Shown piece after piece: positions 1 to 11,234 of a DNA stretch of 64,000 nt. The number at the start of each line of letters is the position of its first letter. The stretch's first letter is position 1. Source of the DNA: Streptomyces durmitorensis. Its GTDB lineage: Bacteria > Actinomycetota > Actinomycetes > Streptomycetales > Streptomycetaceae. The position numbers and the translations under genes are program-made. Location of the stretch: assembly GCF_023498005.1 (NCBI RefSeq), contig NZ_CP097289.1, positions 9,176,001-9,240,000 of the forward strand. The letters run 5' to 3'. The notes below the pieces were generated by a model that had not been told where the DNA came from, searched no databases, and saw only the letters and a program-made list of their open reading frames with translations.

Positions 1-360
1 CGTCGCGGATCGCGCGCCGACAAGGCGGCGGAGGAAGAGGCCGCCGTGGTCGCGAAGATCGCCGAGATGCAGGAATCGGACCGCGTCATGGCCGAACGGA
101 TCCACGCCGTGATCAAGGAAAGCGTGCCGGAGCTCGCGCCGAAGCTCTGGTACGGGATGCCCGCGTACGCCAAGGACGGCAAGGTCGTCTGCTTCTTCCA
201 GAGCGCGCAGAAGTTCAGCGCGAGGTACGCGACGTTCGGCTTCAGCGACAAGGCGAACCTCGACGACGGCTCTATGTGGCCGGCCTCGTACGCCCTGACG
301 GAGCTGACGGCCGAGGGCGCGGCGAAGATCGGGGCGCTCGTGGAGAAGGCGGTGAACTGA
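1..360 (+). CDS. DUF1801 / YdhG-like protein, 5'-truncated by window edge
   Basis: The reading frame is open from base 1, so the true start lies before the window; the GTG at 46 is only the first internal start. The visible 119 residues begin [15 protein letters not shown] and continue through the typical DUF1801 core with [17 protein letters not shown] and the YATFGFSD segment, ending at 360. Such proteins are short, cytosolic and common in Streptomyces. Members have been likened to frataxin-type iron chaperones, but the biochemical role is not established. The next gene runs toward it on the opposite strand. Confidence 0.8.
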   Translation, partial: RRGSRADKAAEEEAAVVAKIAEMQESDRVMAERIHAVIKESVPELAPKLWYGMPAYAKDGKVVCFFQSAQKFSARYATFGFSDKANLDDGSMWPASYALTELTAEGAAKIGALVEKAVN

Positions 361-418
361 GCGGGGCGGCAGGGCGGCGGGGCCGCCTCGGTCGGCGAGG
401 CGGGTGGTGCGGCCGGTT

Positions 419-1447
419 TCAGAGGCCGGGTCGGCGTGTCCTTTGCTGGAACGCGGCCCGGCCCTCGCCGCATGTCTCGGCCACGAGCAGCCACAGGCCG
501 CGCAGGCTGTCCACGAGGACTTGAGCCGGCCGGGAGCCGGGGGGATGGACCTGGCGGACGCTGATCCATTCCACGAGCATGCGGCCCGCATGGCGGGCCG
601 TCGAAGCCGACCCGATGGCGTAGTGGCGGCTGCGTCCTTCGGTCGCCATGAACCACATGGCGTCGAGCGATTCGGCCACCTGCTCGCGCAGGCTCCCCAG
701 CTCGTCGTCCGGCACGGAGAGCAGCGTGGCCAGCCGCTCCTCGCCGCAGGTCTCACGGCGTTCCGCCCGCTGTTCGCTGTGGCACAGGGCGGCCAACAGC
801 CAGGCGGCCCGGGAGCGTTCGGGGGCGGCGTCGAACGCCATCGCGCTGCGCAGATCGGCCATGAAGACGGCGTCGTGAGTCGGCAGGGCGGGAGCGTTGA
901 GCCAGATCAGAACGCCGCGGACACGTGCGTCGAGTTCCGCGCGGGAGGCCGTGGCGAGGTCGCGGCGCCGCTTCAGATTGGCCCTCATCTGCCGTACGGC
1001 GTCCCGGTGGTGGGCCATGTCCAACTCGGCTGCCGCCTCGGCCCAGTTGTACTCGGGCGGATCGGCGTCACGGTGCTCCGCCGGCACGCTGTCCAAGGCC
1101 GCCCGCTCGTCGTCCCGTCGCTGCACGTAGGTCCCGAAGAAGGCCTTGGCGAGGGCGATCCGTACCGGCTGGGTCGGCACGGGAACGCCGTTGAAGAACG
1201 CGAGGAGCACCAGGTCGTCGACCGCGCGGCAGTGCCTGGCGCACTCCAGGAGGCCCAGCACGAGGGCTGCGGTCTCCACGGGATGGACCCGGGAGCCGCC
1301 GACCTGGATCAAGGTGTCCGGTCCGGGGCGTGGGATGAGCCCAGCCGCTCGCCAGCGCTCCAGGCGGGCCGCGCTCAACTCCAGCCCGGAGGCCGCTGCG
1401 ATACGGATCAAGTGACGGTCGGCCGCGTTGGGTGTGTTCCTCACCAT
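419..1447 (-). CDS. Hypothetical protein with MerR-like N-terminal helix-turn-helix
   Basis: A 342-residue protein if the ATG at 1447 is used (MVRNTPNAADRHLIRIAA). The frame stays open upstream to 1639, but that stretch is arginine- and proline-rich without domain character. Residues 10-35 (LIRIAAASGLELSAARLERW then RAAGLIPRP) look like the start of a MerR-type winged helix. The rest is helical and not a family I can name. It lies upstream of and convergent to the DUF1801 gene and downstream of the MFS gene on the same strand. A regulatory function is inference from the HTH-like segment only. Confidence 0.55.
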   Translation of the reverse strand: MVRNTPNAADRHLIRIAAASGLELSAARLERWRAAGLIPRPGPDTLIQVGGSRVHPVETAALVLGLLECARHCRAVDDLVLLAFFNGVPVPTQPVRIALAKAFFGTYVQRRDDERAALDSVPAEHRDADPPEYNWAEAAAELDMAHHRDAVRQMRANLKRRRDLATASRAELDARVRGVLIWLNAPALPTHDAVFMADLRSAMAFDAAPERSRAAWLLAALCHSEQRAERRETCGEERLATLLSVPDDELGSLREQVAESLDAMWFMATEGRSRHYAIGSASTARHAGRMLVEWISVRQVHPPGSRPAQVLVDSLRGLWLLVAETCGEGRAAFQQRTRRPGL

Positions 1448-1540
1448 GGCCGTCACGCTACGGAGGTCGGCTTCGCGTTCTCGGCGGGTGAGCGCGGGGA
1501 GCCTCCTCGGCGGACGGCGGCACGCCCCGAGCGGAAGTGA

Positions 1541-1580
1541 CCACCGGGCTAAGGGGCAGGCCGCCGGGCTAAGGGGCAGG
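1541..1580. repeat. Two-copy 20-nt tandem repeat
   Basis: Two adjacent 20-base units (1541-1560 and 1561-1580) differ at a single position; each contains CCGGGCTAAGGGGCAGG. They lie in the 148-nt gap between the hypothetical gene starting at 1447 and the MFS gene ending at 1596. Just downstream is an inverted repeat ACTTCA-TGG-TGAAGT (1593-1607). The repeat could sit in the promoter of the 1447 gene. Confidence 0.6.
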
Positions 1581-1595
1581 CAGGCTTGACGTACT

Positions 1596-2834
1596 TCATG
1601 GTGAAGTGCGACGTGAGTGGCCGACGGTGCAGGCGGCACGTCCCCGTGCCCACACGGCGACGGCTCCGGCGGCCAGCGTCGCGCCCAGTGCGCAGACCCC
1701 GGACCAGCCGGCCGTCGCCCAGACGACGGAGGCGAGCGCGGAGCCCAGGGCGCCGCCGAGGAAGAGGCTCGTCGCGAACGCCGAGTTGATGCGGTTGCGG
1801 GCCTGGGCGTCGAGCGCGAACAGGATGGTCTGGCTGCTGTTGAGGACCGCCTGCTGGCCGATGGTCAGGGCTACGACACCGACCGCGAGCCAGGCCAGGG
1901 AGTGTTCTCCCGCCAGCAGGATCAGCCAGCCCGTGAGCAGCAGGGCGGTGGCGACGCCGGTCACCCGCTGGGCGTGGCCGCGGTCGCCGAGGCGCGCCGC
2001 GAACGTCATCGCCAGGACACCCACGGCACCGAACAGGCCGAACAGGCCGATCGCGGGCGCGGACCAGTGGAAGGGCGCACCGGCCAACAGGAAGGTGAGC
2101 GCGGTGAGTTGGACGCTGTACGAGGCGAAGGACAACGCGCCGAGCAGGGCGCGGCTGCGCAGCACCGGCTCCTTCCGCAGCAGGGACAGGGTGGAGCGCA
2201 GCAGGGCCGGGTAGCGCAGGTCGGCGGTGACCGGCAGGTGCGGCAGGCGGCGGTGGAGCGTGAGGGCCGCGCCCGTCATCAGGACGGCGAGGACCCAGTA
2301 CGCGGTGCGCCAGCCGCCCAGTTCGGACAGACCGCCCGCGGCGGTCCGGGCCAGCAGGCCGCCGAGCAGAACGCCCGACATGACGGTGGCGACGGCACGA
2401 CCCCGGGTCTCGGCGGTGGCCAGGGCGGCGGCGTGCGCGACGACGACCTGGGCGCCGACCGAGGTGAGGGCCGCAAGGACGGTGCCCGCGAGGAGGAGAG
2501 GGCCGCCGGGGGCGAGGGCGCAGACGCTGAGGAAGAGGGCGGTGGCCAGGAACAGGGTCACCGCCAGGCGGCGCCGGTCGATGACGTCGCCGAGCGGGAC
2601 GAGCAGCAGCAGCCCGAGCGCGTACCCCGCCTGCGATGCGGTGACCACGAGACCCGCCAGGACGCTGCCCAGGTGGAGGTCCTGGGAGATGAGGTCGAGC
2701 AGGGGCTGGGCGATGTAGTTGCCCGCGGCGGACAGGCCGGTGGCGACGGCCATGAGGAGCAGCAGGCCGCGGCGCGGGGCGCCGTGCTCCTCCGGATCCG
2801 TGACGCGGTGGCGGTGAAGTCCCGTCTGTGTCAT
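1596..2834 (-). CDS. MFS transporter (Bcr/YnfM-like drug or sugar efflux family)
   Basis: A 412-residue integral membrane protein with about 12 hydrophobic segments. The loop after TM2 carries the MFS signature in the form PLGDVIDRRRLAV (about residues 80-92). The N-terminal half begins GLLLLMAVATGLSAAGNYIAQPLL, typical of the arabinose-efflux/YnfM-type permeases. The second half has the expected symmetry (TFAARLGDRGHAQRV). It is divergent from a LysR regulator 81 nt away, the classical arrangement of an exporter controlled by its neighbour. The substrate cannot be read from sequence. Confidence 0.85.
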   Translation of the reverse strand: MTQTGLHRHRVTDPEEHGAPRRGLLLLMAVATGLSAAGNYIAQPLLDLISQDLHLGSVLAGLVVTASQAGYALGLLLLVPLGDVIDRRRLAVTLFLATALFLSVCALAPGGPLLLAGTVLAALTSVGAQVVVAHAAALATAETRGRAVATVMSGVLLGGLLARTAAGGLSELGGWRTAYWVLAVLMTGAALTLHRRLPHLPVTADLRYPALLRSTLSLLRKEPVLRSRALLGALSFASYSVQLTALTFLLAGAPFHWSAPAIGLFGLFGAVGVLAMTFAARLGDRGHAQRVTGVATALLLTGWLILLAGEHSLAWLAVGVVALTIGQQAVLNSSQTILFALDAQARNRINSAFATSLFLGGALGSALASVVWATAGWSGVCALGATLAAGAVAVWARGRAACTVGHSRRTSP

Positions 2835-2855
2835 GGCAGTCAGCCTGGGGCCGTC

Positions 2856-2887
2856 CTCATTGATGAGTCCAACACATCCTTGTCATC
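2856..2887. promoter_or_regulatory. Possible LysR-type operator in MFS/LysR divergent promoter
   Basis: The 81-nt gap between the divergent genes holds an inverted repeat CTCAT-TG-ATGAG (2856-2867). A second half-site, TCATC at 2883-2887, forms a wider dyad with GATGA at 2862-2866. LysR regulators usually bind such dyads in the gap they share with their target. The assignment rests on position and symmetry only. Confidence 0.35.
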
Positions 2888-2915
2888 CCAACGATCGCGC
2901 AGCACGATGCATCGC

Positions 2916-3797
2916 ATGGAGCTGCAGCAGTTGCGCTATGTCGTCGCCGTCGCCGAGACGGGTGGGTTCACGCGTGCCGCCGAGCGGTGCCTGGTGGTGC
3001 AGTCCGCGCTCAGCCATCAGATCGGCAAGCTGGAGAAGGAGCTAGGGGCGCGGCTGTTCGAGCGGACCAGCAGGAGGGTGGCGCTCACACCGGCGGGCGA
3101 GGCGTTCCTGCCCGCCGCGCGGCAGGCCCTTGAGGCAGCGGAGCGTGCGCGGGCCGAGGTGGCGGCTGCGACGGGGGAGATCCGGGGTCGCCTTGCCGTC
3201 GGGGCGATCTCGACGGTGACGGCGGTCGACGTGCCGGAGTTGATGCGCGCGTATCACGCCACGTATCCGCAGGTCACGATGCGCCTGATCGACGGCATGA
3301 GCGAGGCTCTGGTGCGCGGGGTGCGGGAAGGGGCCCTCGACCTGGCGTTCCTGGGCGTGCCGCCTTCGTTCCGTACGGACGATCCCGTCCTGGGCACGCG
3401 GACGCTCGTGGTCGACCGCCATGTGGTGGTCGTGGCCCCCGACCACCCGCTGGCGGGCGAGGCGTCGGGCGCCCCGGTGTCGCTGGCGCGGTTGGCCGAC
3501 GAGGTGTTCGTGGACTTTCCCGCGGGGATCGCCGCTCGGGCGCAGACCGATGAGGCGTTCCAGGCCGCGGGGCTGCGGCGCGAGGTGGCGTTCGAGGCCA
3601 AGGGCCTGGAGTTCTTCGCCGACCTGGTGCGCGGCGGGCTGGGCATCGCGCTGCTGCCGTCGCGCCTGGTGCCGAGGCTTCCCCGGCTGACGGTGGTGCC
3701 GGTGAAGGACGGGCCGGTCCGCGAGGAGCGGCTGGTGTGGAGCCGGACGCGGAACTCACCGGCGGCGGCCGCGTTCCTGGAGTCGATGCCGGGTTGA
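2916..3797 (+). CDS. LysR-family transcriptional regulator
   Basis: 293 residues. The start is taken as the ATG giving MELQQLRYVVAVAETGGF, which matches the family N-terminus; an ATG three codons earlier (2907) is also possible. The winged HTH covers residues 1-60 (FTRAAERCLVVQSALSHQIG, then LEKELGARLFER). The substrate-binding domain runs from about 90 to the end (RLAVGAISTVTAVDVPELM; GLGIALLPSRLV). It probably controls the divergent MFS exporter. The inducer is unknown. Confidence 0.9.
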   Translation: MELQQLRYVVAVAETGGFTRAAERCLVVQSALSHQIGKLEKELGARLFERTSRRVALTPAGEAFLPAARQALEAAERARAEVAAATGEIRGRLAVGAISTVTAVDVPELMRAYHATYPQVTMRLIDGMSEALVRGVREGALDLAFLGVPPSFRTDDPVLGTRTLVVDRHVVVVAPDHPLAGEASGAPVSLARLADEVFVDFPAGIAARAQTDEAFQAAGLRREVAFEAKGLEFFADLVRGGLGIALLPSRLVPRLPRLTVVPVKDGPVREERLVWSRTRNSPAAAAFLESMPG

Positions 3798-3905
3798 CCG
3801 GCGGTGGCCGGGGCGGGGCAGCGGCGGGGGAGCGAGAGCAATCAGCACCCGGAGGGCACCCGATCACCCGGGTGAGCCGTGTCTCACCAGGGCGGCCCCA
3901 CTTGT

Positions 3906-3925
3906 CTATGCAACGAGTTGCATAG
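3906..3925. promoter_or_regulatory. Near-perfect palindromic operator upstream of PadR gene
   Basis: CTATGCAAC-GA-GTTGCATAG has perfect 9-bp arms around a 2-nt centre, ending 12 nt before the padR-like start. PadR regulators of this subfamily recognise ATGCAAC/GTTGCAT-type palindromes. The spot suggests autoregulation, with co-control of the acyl-CoA dehydrogenase that follows. Confidence 0.75.
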
Positions 3926-3937
3926 CAGGATCGGGGC

Positions 3938-4495
3938 ATGGCGCTAGAGCACGCGATCCTCGTCTCGCTCCTTGAGAAGCCGGGCTCAGGCTATGAGCTG
4001 GCCCGGCGGTTCGAGCGGTCCATCGGGTACTTCTGGACCGCCACCCACCAGCAGATCTACCGCGTCCTCAAGCGCATGGAGAGCGACGGCTGGATCGACG
4101 TCCGCGAGGTGCCGCAGCAGGCGCGGCCGGACAAGAAGGAGTACTCCGTCGCCGCCCTCGGGCGGTCCGTGCTCTCCCAGTGGCTGCACGAGCCCATCGA
4201 ACCCGAGAGCGTGCGGCACGAGCTCGCCGTGAAGATCCGCGGCGCGGCCTTCGACGACCCGGCCGCCCTGATCCGTGAGGTCGAGCGGCACCGCCAGGCG
4301 CACACCGAGCGGCTCGCGCGCTATCTCGCGGGGGAGCGGCGTGACTTCACCGGACCCGAAGCGCCCGCCTCGCCCGACGCCGGGCAGGAGCTCCAGCATG
4401 TCGTGCTGCGCGGCGGCATCGCGTACGAACGCATGACGCTCGCCTGGCTCGACGACGTGCTCGACACCCTGCACCGGCTCGGTCCCGAGGACTGA
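3938..4495 (+). CDS. PadR-family transcriptional regulator
   Basis: 185 residues. The N-terminal PadR winged helix (about 1-85) shows MALEHAILVSLLEKPGSGYE, then FWTATHQQIYRVLKRMESDG, with the wing at PDKKEYSVAALG. The C-terminal helical dimerisation domain (Vir_act_alpha_C type) runs from about residue 90 to 180. It is transcribed toward the acyl-CoA dehydrogenase 80 nt downstream and has a strong palindrome just before its start. The most economical model is a repressor of itself and that enzyme, released by an unknown, perhaps acyl or aromatic, ligand. Confidence 0.92.
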   Translation: MALEHAILVSLLEKPGSGYELARRFERSIGYFWTATHQQIYRVLKRMESDGWIDVREVPQQARPDKKEYSVAALGRSVLSQWLHEPIEPESVRHELAVKIRGAAFDDPAALIREVERHRQAHTERLARYLAGERRDFTGPEAPASPDAGQELQHVVLRGGIAYERMTLAWLDDVLDTLHRLGPED

Positions 4496-4575
4496 ACCGG
4501 CACGGCGCTCCACACCGCCAGCACACCCCACCGCACCATCACCCCTCACCTCCCGAGCCGGAAAGGCGAACAACC

Positions 4576-6303
4576 ATGGCCGACCCGCTGCTGTTCAACC
4601 CGCGCACCTACGACCCGAAGCACTTCGACCCCGAGACCCGCAGGCTCCTGCGCGCGACCGTCGACTGGTTCGAGGCCCGTGGCAAGCGCCGGCTGATCGA
4701 GGACTACCGCACCCGTGCCTGGCTCGCGGATTTCATCGAGTTCTCCGCCAAGGAGGGTCTCTTCGCGACCTTCCTCACCCCGGCCTCCGCGGCCGAGGGG
4801 AAGCAGGACGCGCGCTGGGACACCGCCCGGATCGCCGCCCTCAACGAGATCTTCGGCTTCTACGGGCTCGACTACTGGTACGCGTGGCAGGTCACCATCC
4901 TCGGCCTCGGCCCGGTCTGGCAGAGCGAGAACACGGCCGCCCGCACCCGCGCGGCGGAGCTCCTCTCCCAGGGTGAGGTGTTCGCGTTCGGCCTGTCCGA
5001 GAAGACCCACGGCGCCGACATCTACTCCACCGACATGCTGCTCGAGCCGGACAGTGACGGTGCCGGCGGCTTCCGGGCCAGCGGCTCCAAGTACTACATC
5101 GGCAACGGCAACGAGGCCGGCCTTGTCTCCGTCTTCGGCCGCCGCACCGACGTCGAGGGCCCCGACGGCTACGTCTTCTTCGCCGCCGACAGCCGTCACG
5201 AGGCGTACCACCTCGTCAAGAACGTCGTCGACTCCTCCAAGTACGTCAGCGAATTCCGCCTGGAGAACTACCCGGTCGGCCCCGACGACGTGCTGCACAC
5301 CGGCCGCGCCGCCTTCGACGCCGCACTCAACACCGTCAACGTCGGCAAGTTCAACCTCTGCACCGCCTCGATCGGCATCTGCGAGCACGCGATGTACGAG
5401 GCCGTCACCCACGCCACCGGCCGCATCCTCTACGGCCGCCCCGTCACCGCCTTCCCGCACGTGCGCCGCGAGTTGACCGACGCGTACGTCCGCCTCGTCG
5501 GGATGAAGCTGTTCAGCGACCGCGCCGTCGACTACTTCCGCTCCGCGGGCCCCGACGACCGCCGCTACCTCCTCTTCAACCCCATGACGAAGATGAAGGT
5601 GACCACGGAGGGCGAGAAGGTCATCGACCTGATGTGGGACGTCATCGCCGCCAAGGGCTTCGAGAAGGACACCTACTTCGCCCAGGCCGCCGTCGAGATC
5701 CGCGGTCTGCCGAAGCTGGAGGGCACGGTCCACGTCAACCTCGCCCTGATCCTCAAGTTCATGGGCAACCACCTGCTGAACCCGGCCGAGTACGAGCCCG
5801 TGCCGACCCGTCTGGACGCGGCCGACGACGACTTCCTCTTCCGGCAGGGGCCGGCCCGCGGCCTGGGTGCCATCCGCTTCCACGACTGGCGCACCGCCTA
5901 CGACGCGTACGCCGATGTGCCCAACGTCGCCCGCTTCCGCGAACAGGCCGACGCCCTCTGCGAGTTCGTCACCACGGCCGCCCCCGACAAGGAGCAGAGC
6001 CGCGACCTCGACCTCCTCCTCGCCGTCGGCCAGCTGTTCGCCCTCGTCGTGCACGGCCAGCTGATCCTGGAGCAGGCGCGCCTGACCGGCCTCGACCAGG
6101 ACGTGCTCGACGAACTCTTCTCGGTTCTCGTGCGTGACTTCTCCGCGCACGCCGTCGAACTGCACGGCAAGGACTCCGCCACCGCACAGCAGCAGAGCTG
6201 GGCGCTGGGCGCGGTGCGCCGCCCGGTCGTCGACGAGGCCCGCTCGGCGCGGGTGTGGGAGCGGGTCGAGGCACTGGCCGGGGAGTACGAGATGGCTCCG
6301 TAG
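4576..6303 (+). CDS. Acyl-CoA dehydrogenase family flavoprotein
   Basis: 575 residues, longer than the usual 380-400 because of N- and C-terminal extensions. The acyl-CoA dehydrogenase core is recognisable: the FAFGLSEKTHGADIYSTDM segment (about 135-155) is the family's flavin/substrate motif, followed by the middle beta domain (ASGSKYYIGNGNEAGLVSVF) and a helical C-terminal domain with LYGRPVTAFPHVRREL. It would oxidise an acyl-CoA with FAD in the cytosol. The adjacent PadR gene and operator imply inducible expression. A strong terminator follows. Chain specificity is not determinable. Confidence 0.88.
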   Translation: MADPLLFNPRTYDPKHFDPETRRLLRATVDWFEARGKRRLIEDYRTRAWLADFIEFSAKEGLFATFLTPASAAEGKQDARWDTARIAALNEIFGFYGLDYWYAWQVTILGLGPVWQSENTAARTRAAELLSQGEVFAFGLSEKTHGADIYSTDMLLEPDSDGAGGFRASGSKYYIGNGNEAGLVSVFGRRTDVEGPDGYVFFAADSRHEAYHLVKNVVDSSKYVSEFRLENYPVGPDDVLHTGRAAFDAALNTVNVGKFNLCTASIGICEHAMYEAVTHATGRILYGRPVTAFPHVRRELTDAYVRLVGMKLFSDRAVDYFRSAGPDDRRYLLFNPMTKMKVTTEGEKVIDLMWDVIAAKGFEKDTYFAQAAVEIRGLPKLEGTVHVNLALILKFMGNHLLNPAEYEPVPTRLDAADDDFLFRQGPARGLGAIRFHDWRTAYDAYADVPNVARFREQADALCEFVTTAAPDKEQSRDLDLLLAVGQLFALVVHGQLILEQARLTGLDQDVLDELFSVLVRDFSAHAVELHGKDSATAQQQSWALGAVRRPVVDEARSARVWERVEALAGEYEMAP

Positions 6304-6313
6304 CCCTCCCTGT

Positions 6314-6371
6314 TCAGAAGCCCCCGGTGTTCAGAAGCCCCCGGTCCGGATGTCGGGCCGGGGGCTTCTGA
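6314..6371 (+). terminator. Rho-independent-type terminator with a duplicated 5' arm
   Basis: TCAGAAGCCCCCGG at 6331-6344 pairs perfectly (14 bp) with CCGGGGGCTTCTGA at 6358-6371. The same 5' arm also occurs 17 nt earlier (TTCAGAAGCCCCCGG from 6314), so two left arms compete for one right arm. It lies between the convergent acyl-CoA dehydrogenase and Fur-family genes and can serve both strands. Confidence 0.85.
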
Positions 6372-6380
6372 CGTGCCGGC

Positions 6381-6797
6381 TCACCCCCGAGCGACGCAGT
6401 CCGGGCACAGCCCTCGATAGGTCACCTCGGCCTCGGAGACCGTGAAGCCGAAGCGTTCGGAGGGCGGTAGCTCGGCCAGCGGGTCGCCCGCGGGGTGGAC
6501 ATCCCGGATCGCGCCGCAGCCCGAGCAGACCAGGTGCTGGTGGGGGTGGTGGGCGTTCGGGTCGTACCGCTTCGCGCGGCCTGTCGACACCTCGATCACC
6601 TCGCCGAGGGTGACCAGTTCACCGAGGGTGTTGTAGACCGTGGCGCGGGAGATCTCCGGCAGTCGGGCGGTGGCGCGCGCGAGCACCTCGTCCGCGGTGA
6701 GGTGGACGTGTTCGCCGTCGAGCACCTCGGCGACCACCCGGCGCTGAGCGGTCATCCTCCAGCCTCGTCCGCGGAGCCGTTCCAGGAGATCGCTCAT
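6381..6797 (-). CDS. Fur-family metalloregulator (PerR/CatR/FurS-like)
   Basis: 138 residues. The winged helix covers about 1-80 (RMTAQRRVVAEVLDGE; ISRATVYNTLGELV). The metal-binding part carries HHPHQHLVCSGCG and a second CPDC near the C-terminus, so the structural zinc site CxxC...CxxC is complete. The gene is divergent from katG, as in the known Streptomyces furS-cpeB/katG and catR-catA pairs, which points to peroxide- or redox-sensitive repression of katG. Whether it senses H2O2 (PerR-like) or thiol redox (FurS-like) is not settled by sequence. Confidence 0.9.
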   Translation of the reverse strand: MSDLLERLRGRGWRMTAQRRVVAEVLDGEHVHLTADEVLARATARLPEISRATVYNTLGELVTLGEVIEVSTGRAKRYDPNAHHPHQHLVCSGCGAIRDVHPAGDPLAELPPSERFGFTVSEAEVTYRGLCPDCVARG

Positions 6798-9487
<2,690 letters not shown>

Positions 9488-9506
9488 GTCCGACACCTCT
9501 GGACGC

Positions 9507-9543
9507 GGCGTCCGGGCCGCCCACGCGGGCCGGCCCGGACGCC
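9507..9543. terminator. Bidirectional terminator hairpin
   Basis: GGCGTCCGGGCC (9507-9518) pairs perfectly with GGCCCGGACGCC (9532-9543) around a 13-nt loop. It sits between the convergent katG and oxidoreductase genes, 4 nt from the latter's stop. Confidence 0.85.
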
Positions 9544-9546
9544 GTT

Positions 9547-10902
9547 TCAGCTGTCGCCTTTGCTGTCCATGAGGCGCCGGGCGTCGACCGGAAGCCCCGT
9601 GACGAAGGAACGGTTCGCGGCGAGGCCCGTGGCGAGCGAGCGGGCTCCGTCGCCCGCGTCCGCCGCCCGGCCCAGGGAGTCCGCGTCACCGGGCGCCCGC
9701 TCGCCGAAGAGATCGGCCAGCATGCGCACGTCCCCGCCGCCGTGCCCGCCCTCTCCCGTGGGCACCTTCACCTCCCGGGGCTCCTCCCAGGAGCGGCGCA
9801 CCAGGAGCTGGGTGCGCCCTGCCTCGTCCCCGACCGCCGCGCCGTGCAGGACGGCGCTCGCCCCGTCGGTCCGCACATCGGGCCGGGTCCAGGTGGACTC
9901 CTCCACGAGGAGTTCGACGCGCCCCTCGCTGCCGTTGAAGGCGATCCGATAGCCCTCCCAGGGCGCGTACGCGGTGAGGTGGTACGTGAGGGTCGCGCCG
10001 GAGGAGTAGCGCACGAGGACCGCCATGTCGTCCTCGATGCTCACCCCGGGCCCGAACACGTTCTGGTCGCGGTGGTAGCCGTCCTCCGCCTCCGCGTCCA
10101 GGTACAGGGCGCTGAGCACGGACGAGTCGGCGAGACGGATGGCGAAGGGGTCGCCATCGGCGGCGGTGGAGCCATGGGCGCGGGTGTAGTCGCGGGCCAG
10201 GCCACGCCGGTCGCCCGCCTCGTCGCCGTAGAAGAAGAGCCCGCCCTGCGCGTAGACGGTCTCCGGCTGCGCGCCCAGCCACCAGTTGACCAGGTCGAAG
10301 TGGTGCGTGGCCTTGTGCACCATCAGGCCGCCGGAGTTCGCCTTGTCGCGGTGCCAGCGGCGGAAGTAGTCGGCGCCGTGGCGCAGATCGAGCAGCCACT
10401 CGAAGTGCACCGAGCCGACCTCGCCGATCTCACCGTCCGCCAGGAGCTCGCGCACGGCCGAATGCACCGGGTTGTAGCGGTAGTTGAAGGCGACGCGGAC
10501 CTCGCGGCCCGTGCGGCGCTGGGCGTCGAGGATGCGCCGGGCGCGCTCGGCGGTCGTGGTCATCGGCTTCTCGGTGACCACGTCGCAGCCCGCTTCGAGC
10601 GCCCGCACGATGTAGTGGTCGTGCAGGTGGTCGACCGTGCACACCACGACGAGATCGACGCGCTCGCGGCGCAGCATCTCCTCGAAGTCGTCCGCGGAGT
10701 ACGTGGGTATGGGCGGGCGGCCGGGGTGGGCGGACGCAATCCAGCCGTTGTGGACGGCCATGCGGTGCGCGTTGACATCGCAGAAACCGGCCAGCTCGAT
10801 CCGGTCCGCGTAGGGACCGGCGAGCGCCTCGGTGAAGAGCTGGGCGCGGGCGCCGAGTCCCACCACGGCACAGCGGCGACGGCGCGGGGCGGCGAAGGGC
10901 AT
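9547..10902 (-). CDS. Gfo/Idh/MocA-family oxidoreductase (1)
   Basis: 451 residues from the ATG giving MPFAAPRRRRCAVVGLGARA. The N-terminal Rossmann fold has GLGARAQLF, and the dinucleotide domain carries the family EKP motif (DVVTEKPMTTT, about residue 115). The C-terminal beta-sheet domain includes MVHKATHHFDLVNWWLG. Family members reduce or oxidise sugars, inositols or amino-sugars with NAD(P). It is divergent from a second family member that heads a carbohydrate ABC operon, so both probably act on the same imported sugar. It is longer than average because of an insert near residues 240-290. Confidence 0.9.
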   Translation of the reverse strand: MPFAAPRRRRCAVVGLGARAQLFTEALAGPYADRIELAGFCDVNAHRMAVHNGWIASAHPGRPPIPTYSADDFEEMLRRERVDLVVVCTVDHLHDHYIVRALEAGCDVVTEKPMTTTAERARRILDAQRRTGREVRVAFNYRYNPVHSAVRELLADGEIGEVGSVHFEWLLDLRHGADYFRRWHRDKANSGGLMVHKATHHFDLVNWWLGAQPETVYAQGGLFFYGDEAGDRRGLARDYTRAHGSTAADGDPFAIRLADSSVLSALYLDAEAEDGYHRDQNVFGPGVSIEDDMAVLVRYSSGATLTYHLTAYAPWEGYRIAFNGSEGRVELLVEESTWTRPDVRTDGASAVLHGAAVGDEAGRTQLLVRRSWEEPREVKVPTGEGGHGGGDVRMLADLFGERAPGDADSLGRAADAGDGARSLATGLAANRSFVTGLPVDARRLMDSKGDS

Positions 10903-11160
10903 GCGGGATTCCGTTCGGGGAGGTGGAGGGTGCGGGATGTCCGGATGCGGGGCGGCACGGGGGAGGCGGTGATCGCGCGGCAACCGTTGCAGGTGCGACC
11001 GCGCCGGGCAAGAGGGCCCGAACGAACGGGATGCGCCGCCGACTTGAGGGATCTCCACCGGCGCGGATGAAGATCCTGGTCGGCGCGGGGGTGGTGGGCG
11101 GCGTTCGGGCAACGTTCGCTGTCCACATATTGAGTCGATTCAGTTTTCGGCTCCGAGGTC

Positions 11161-11190
11161 TTGTCCTGACATTCCCGCGGTGCCTAGGGT
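11161..11190 (+). promoter_or_regulatory. Promoter of the sugar ABC operon
   Basis: -35 TTGTCC (11161-11166) and -10 TAGGGT (11185-11190) have an 18-nt spacer. The predicted start point would fall at about 11197, immediately before the LacI-like palindrome, a layout typical of repression by a LacI-family protein. Confidence 0.5.
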
Positions 11191-11199
11191 CGGCCCCAG

Positions 11200-11215
11200 T
11201 GCAAGCGCTTTCTAA
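11200..11215. promoter_or_regulatory. LacI-family-type operator
   Basis: TGCAAGCGCTTTCTAA centres on the palindrome AAGCGCTT (11203-11210), the hallmark core of LacI/GalR operators. It overlaps the expected transcription start of the 11235 operon. No LacI gene is visible in the window, so the repressor would be encoded elsewhere, or the site is read by a global LacI-type regulator. Confidence 0.6.
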
Positions 11216-11234
11216 GCTCGTTCGAGGAGACCGT

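Larger units (their letters stand above)
10903..11234. other. 332-nt divergent promoter region of the sugar locus
   Basis: The gap separates the two divergent oxidoreductase genes. Its right part holds the operon promoter and LacI-type operator (listed separately). The left part has a purine-rich GTTCGGGGAGGTGG stretch next to the minus-strand start. No credible gene is present. Confidence 0.5.

Noticed and set aside
4546-6165. 539-codon frame antisense to the acyl-CoA dehydrogenase
   Set aside because: It mirrors the real gene in the complementary frame and has no recognisable protein features.
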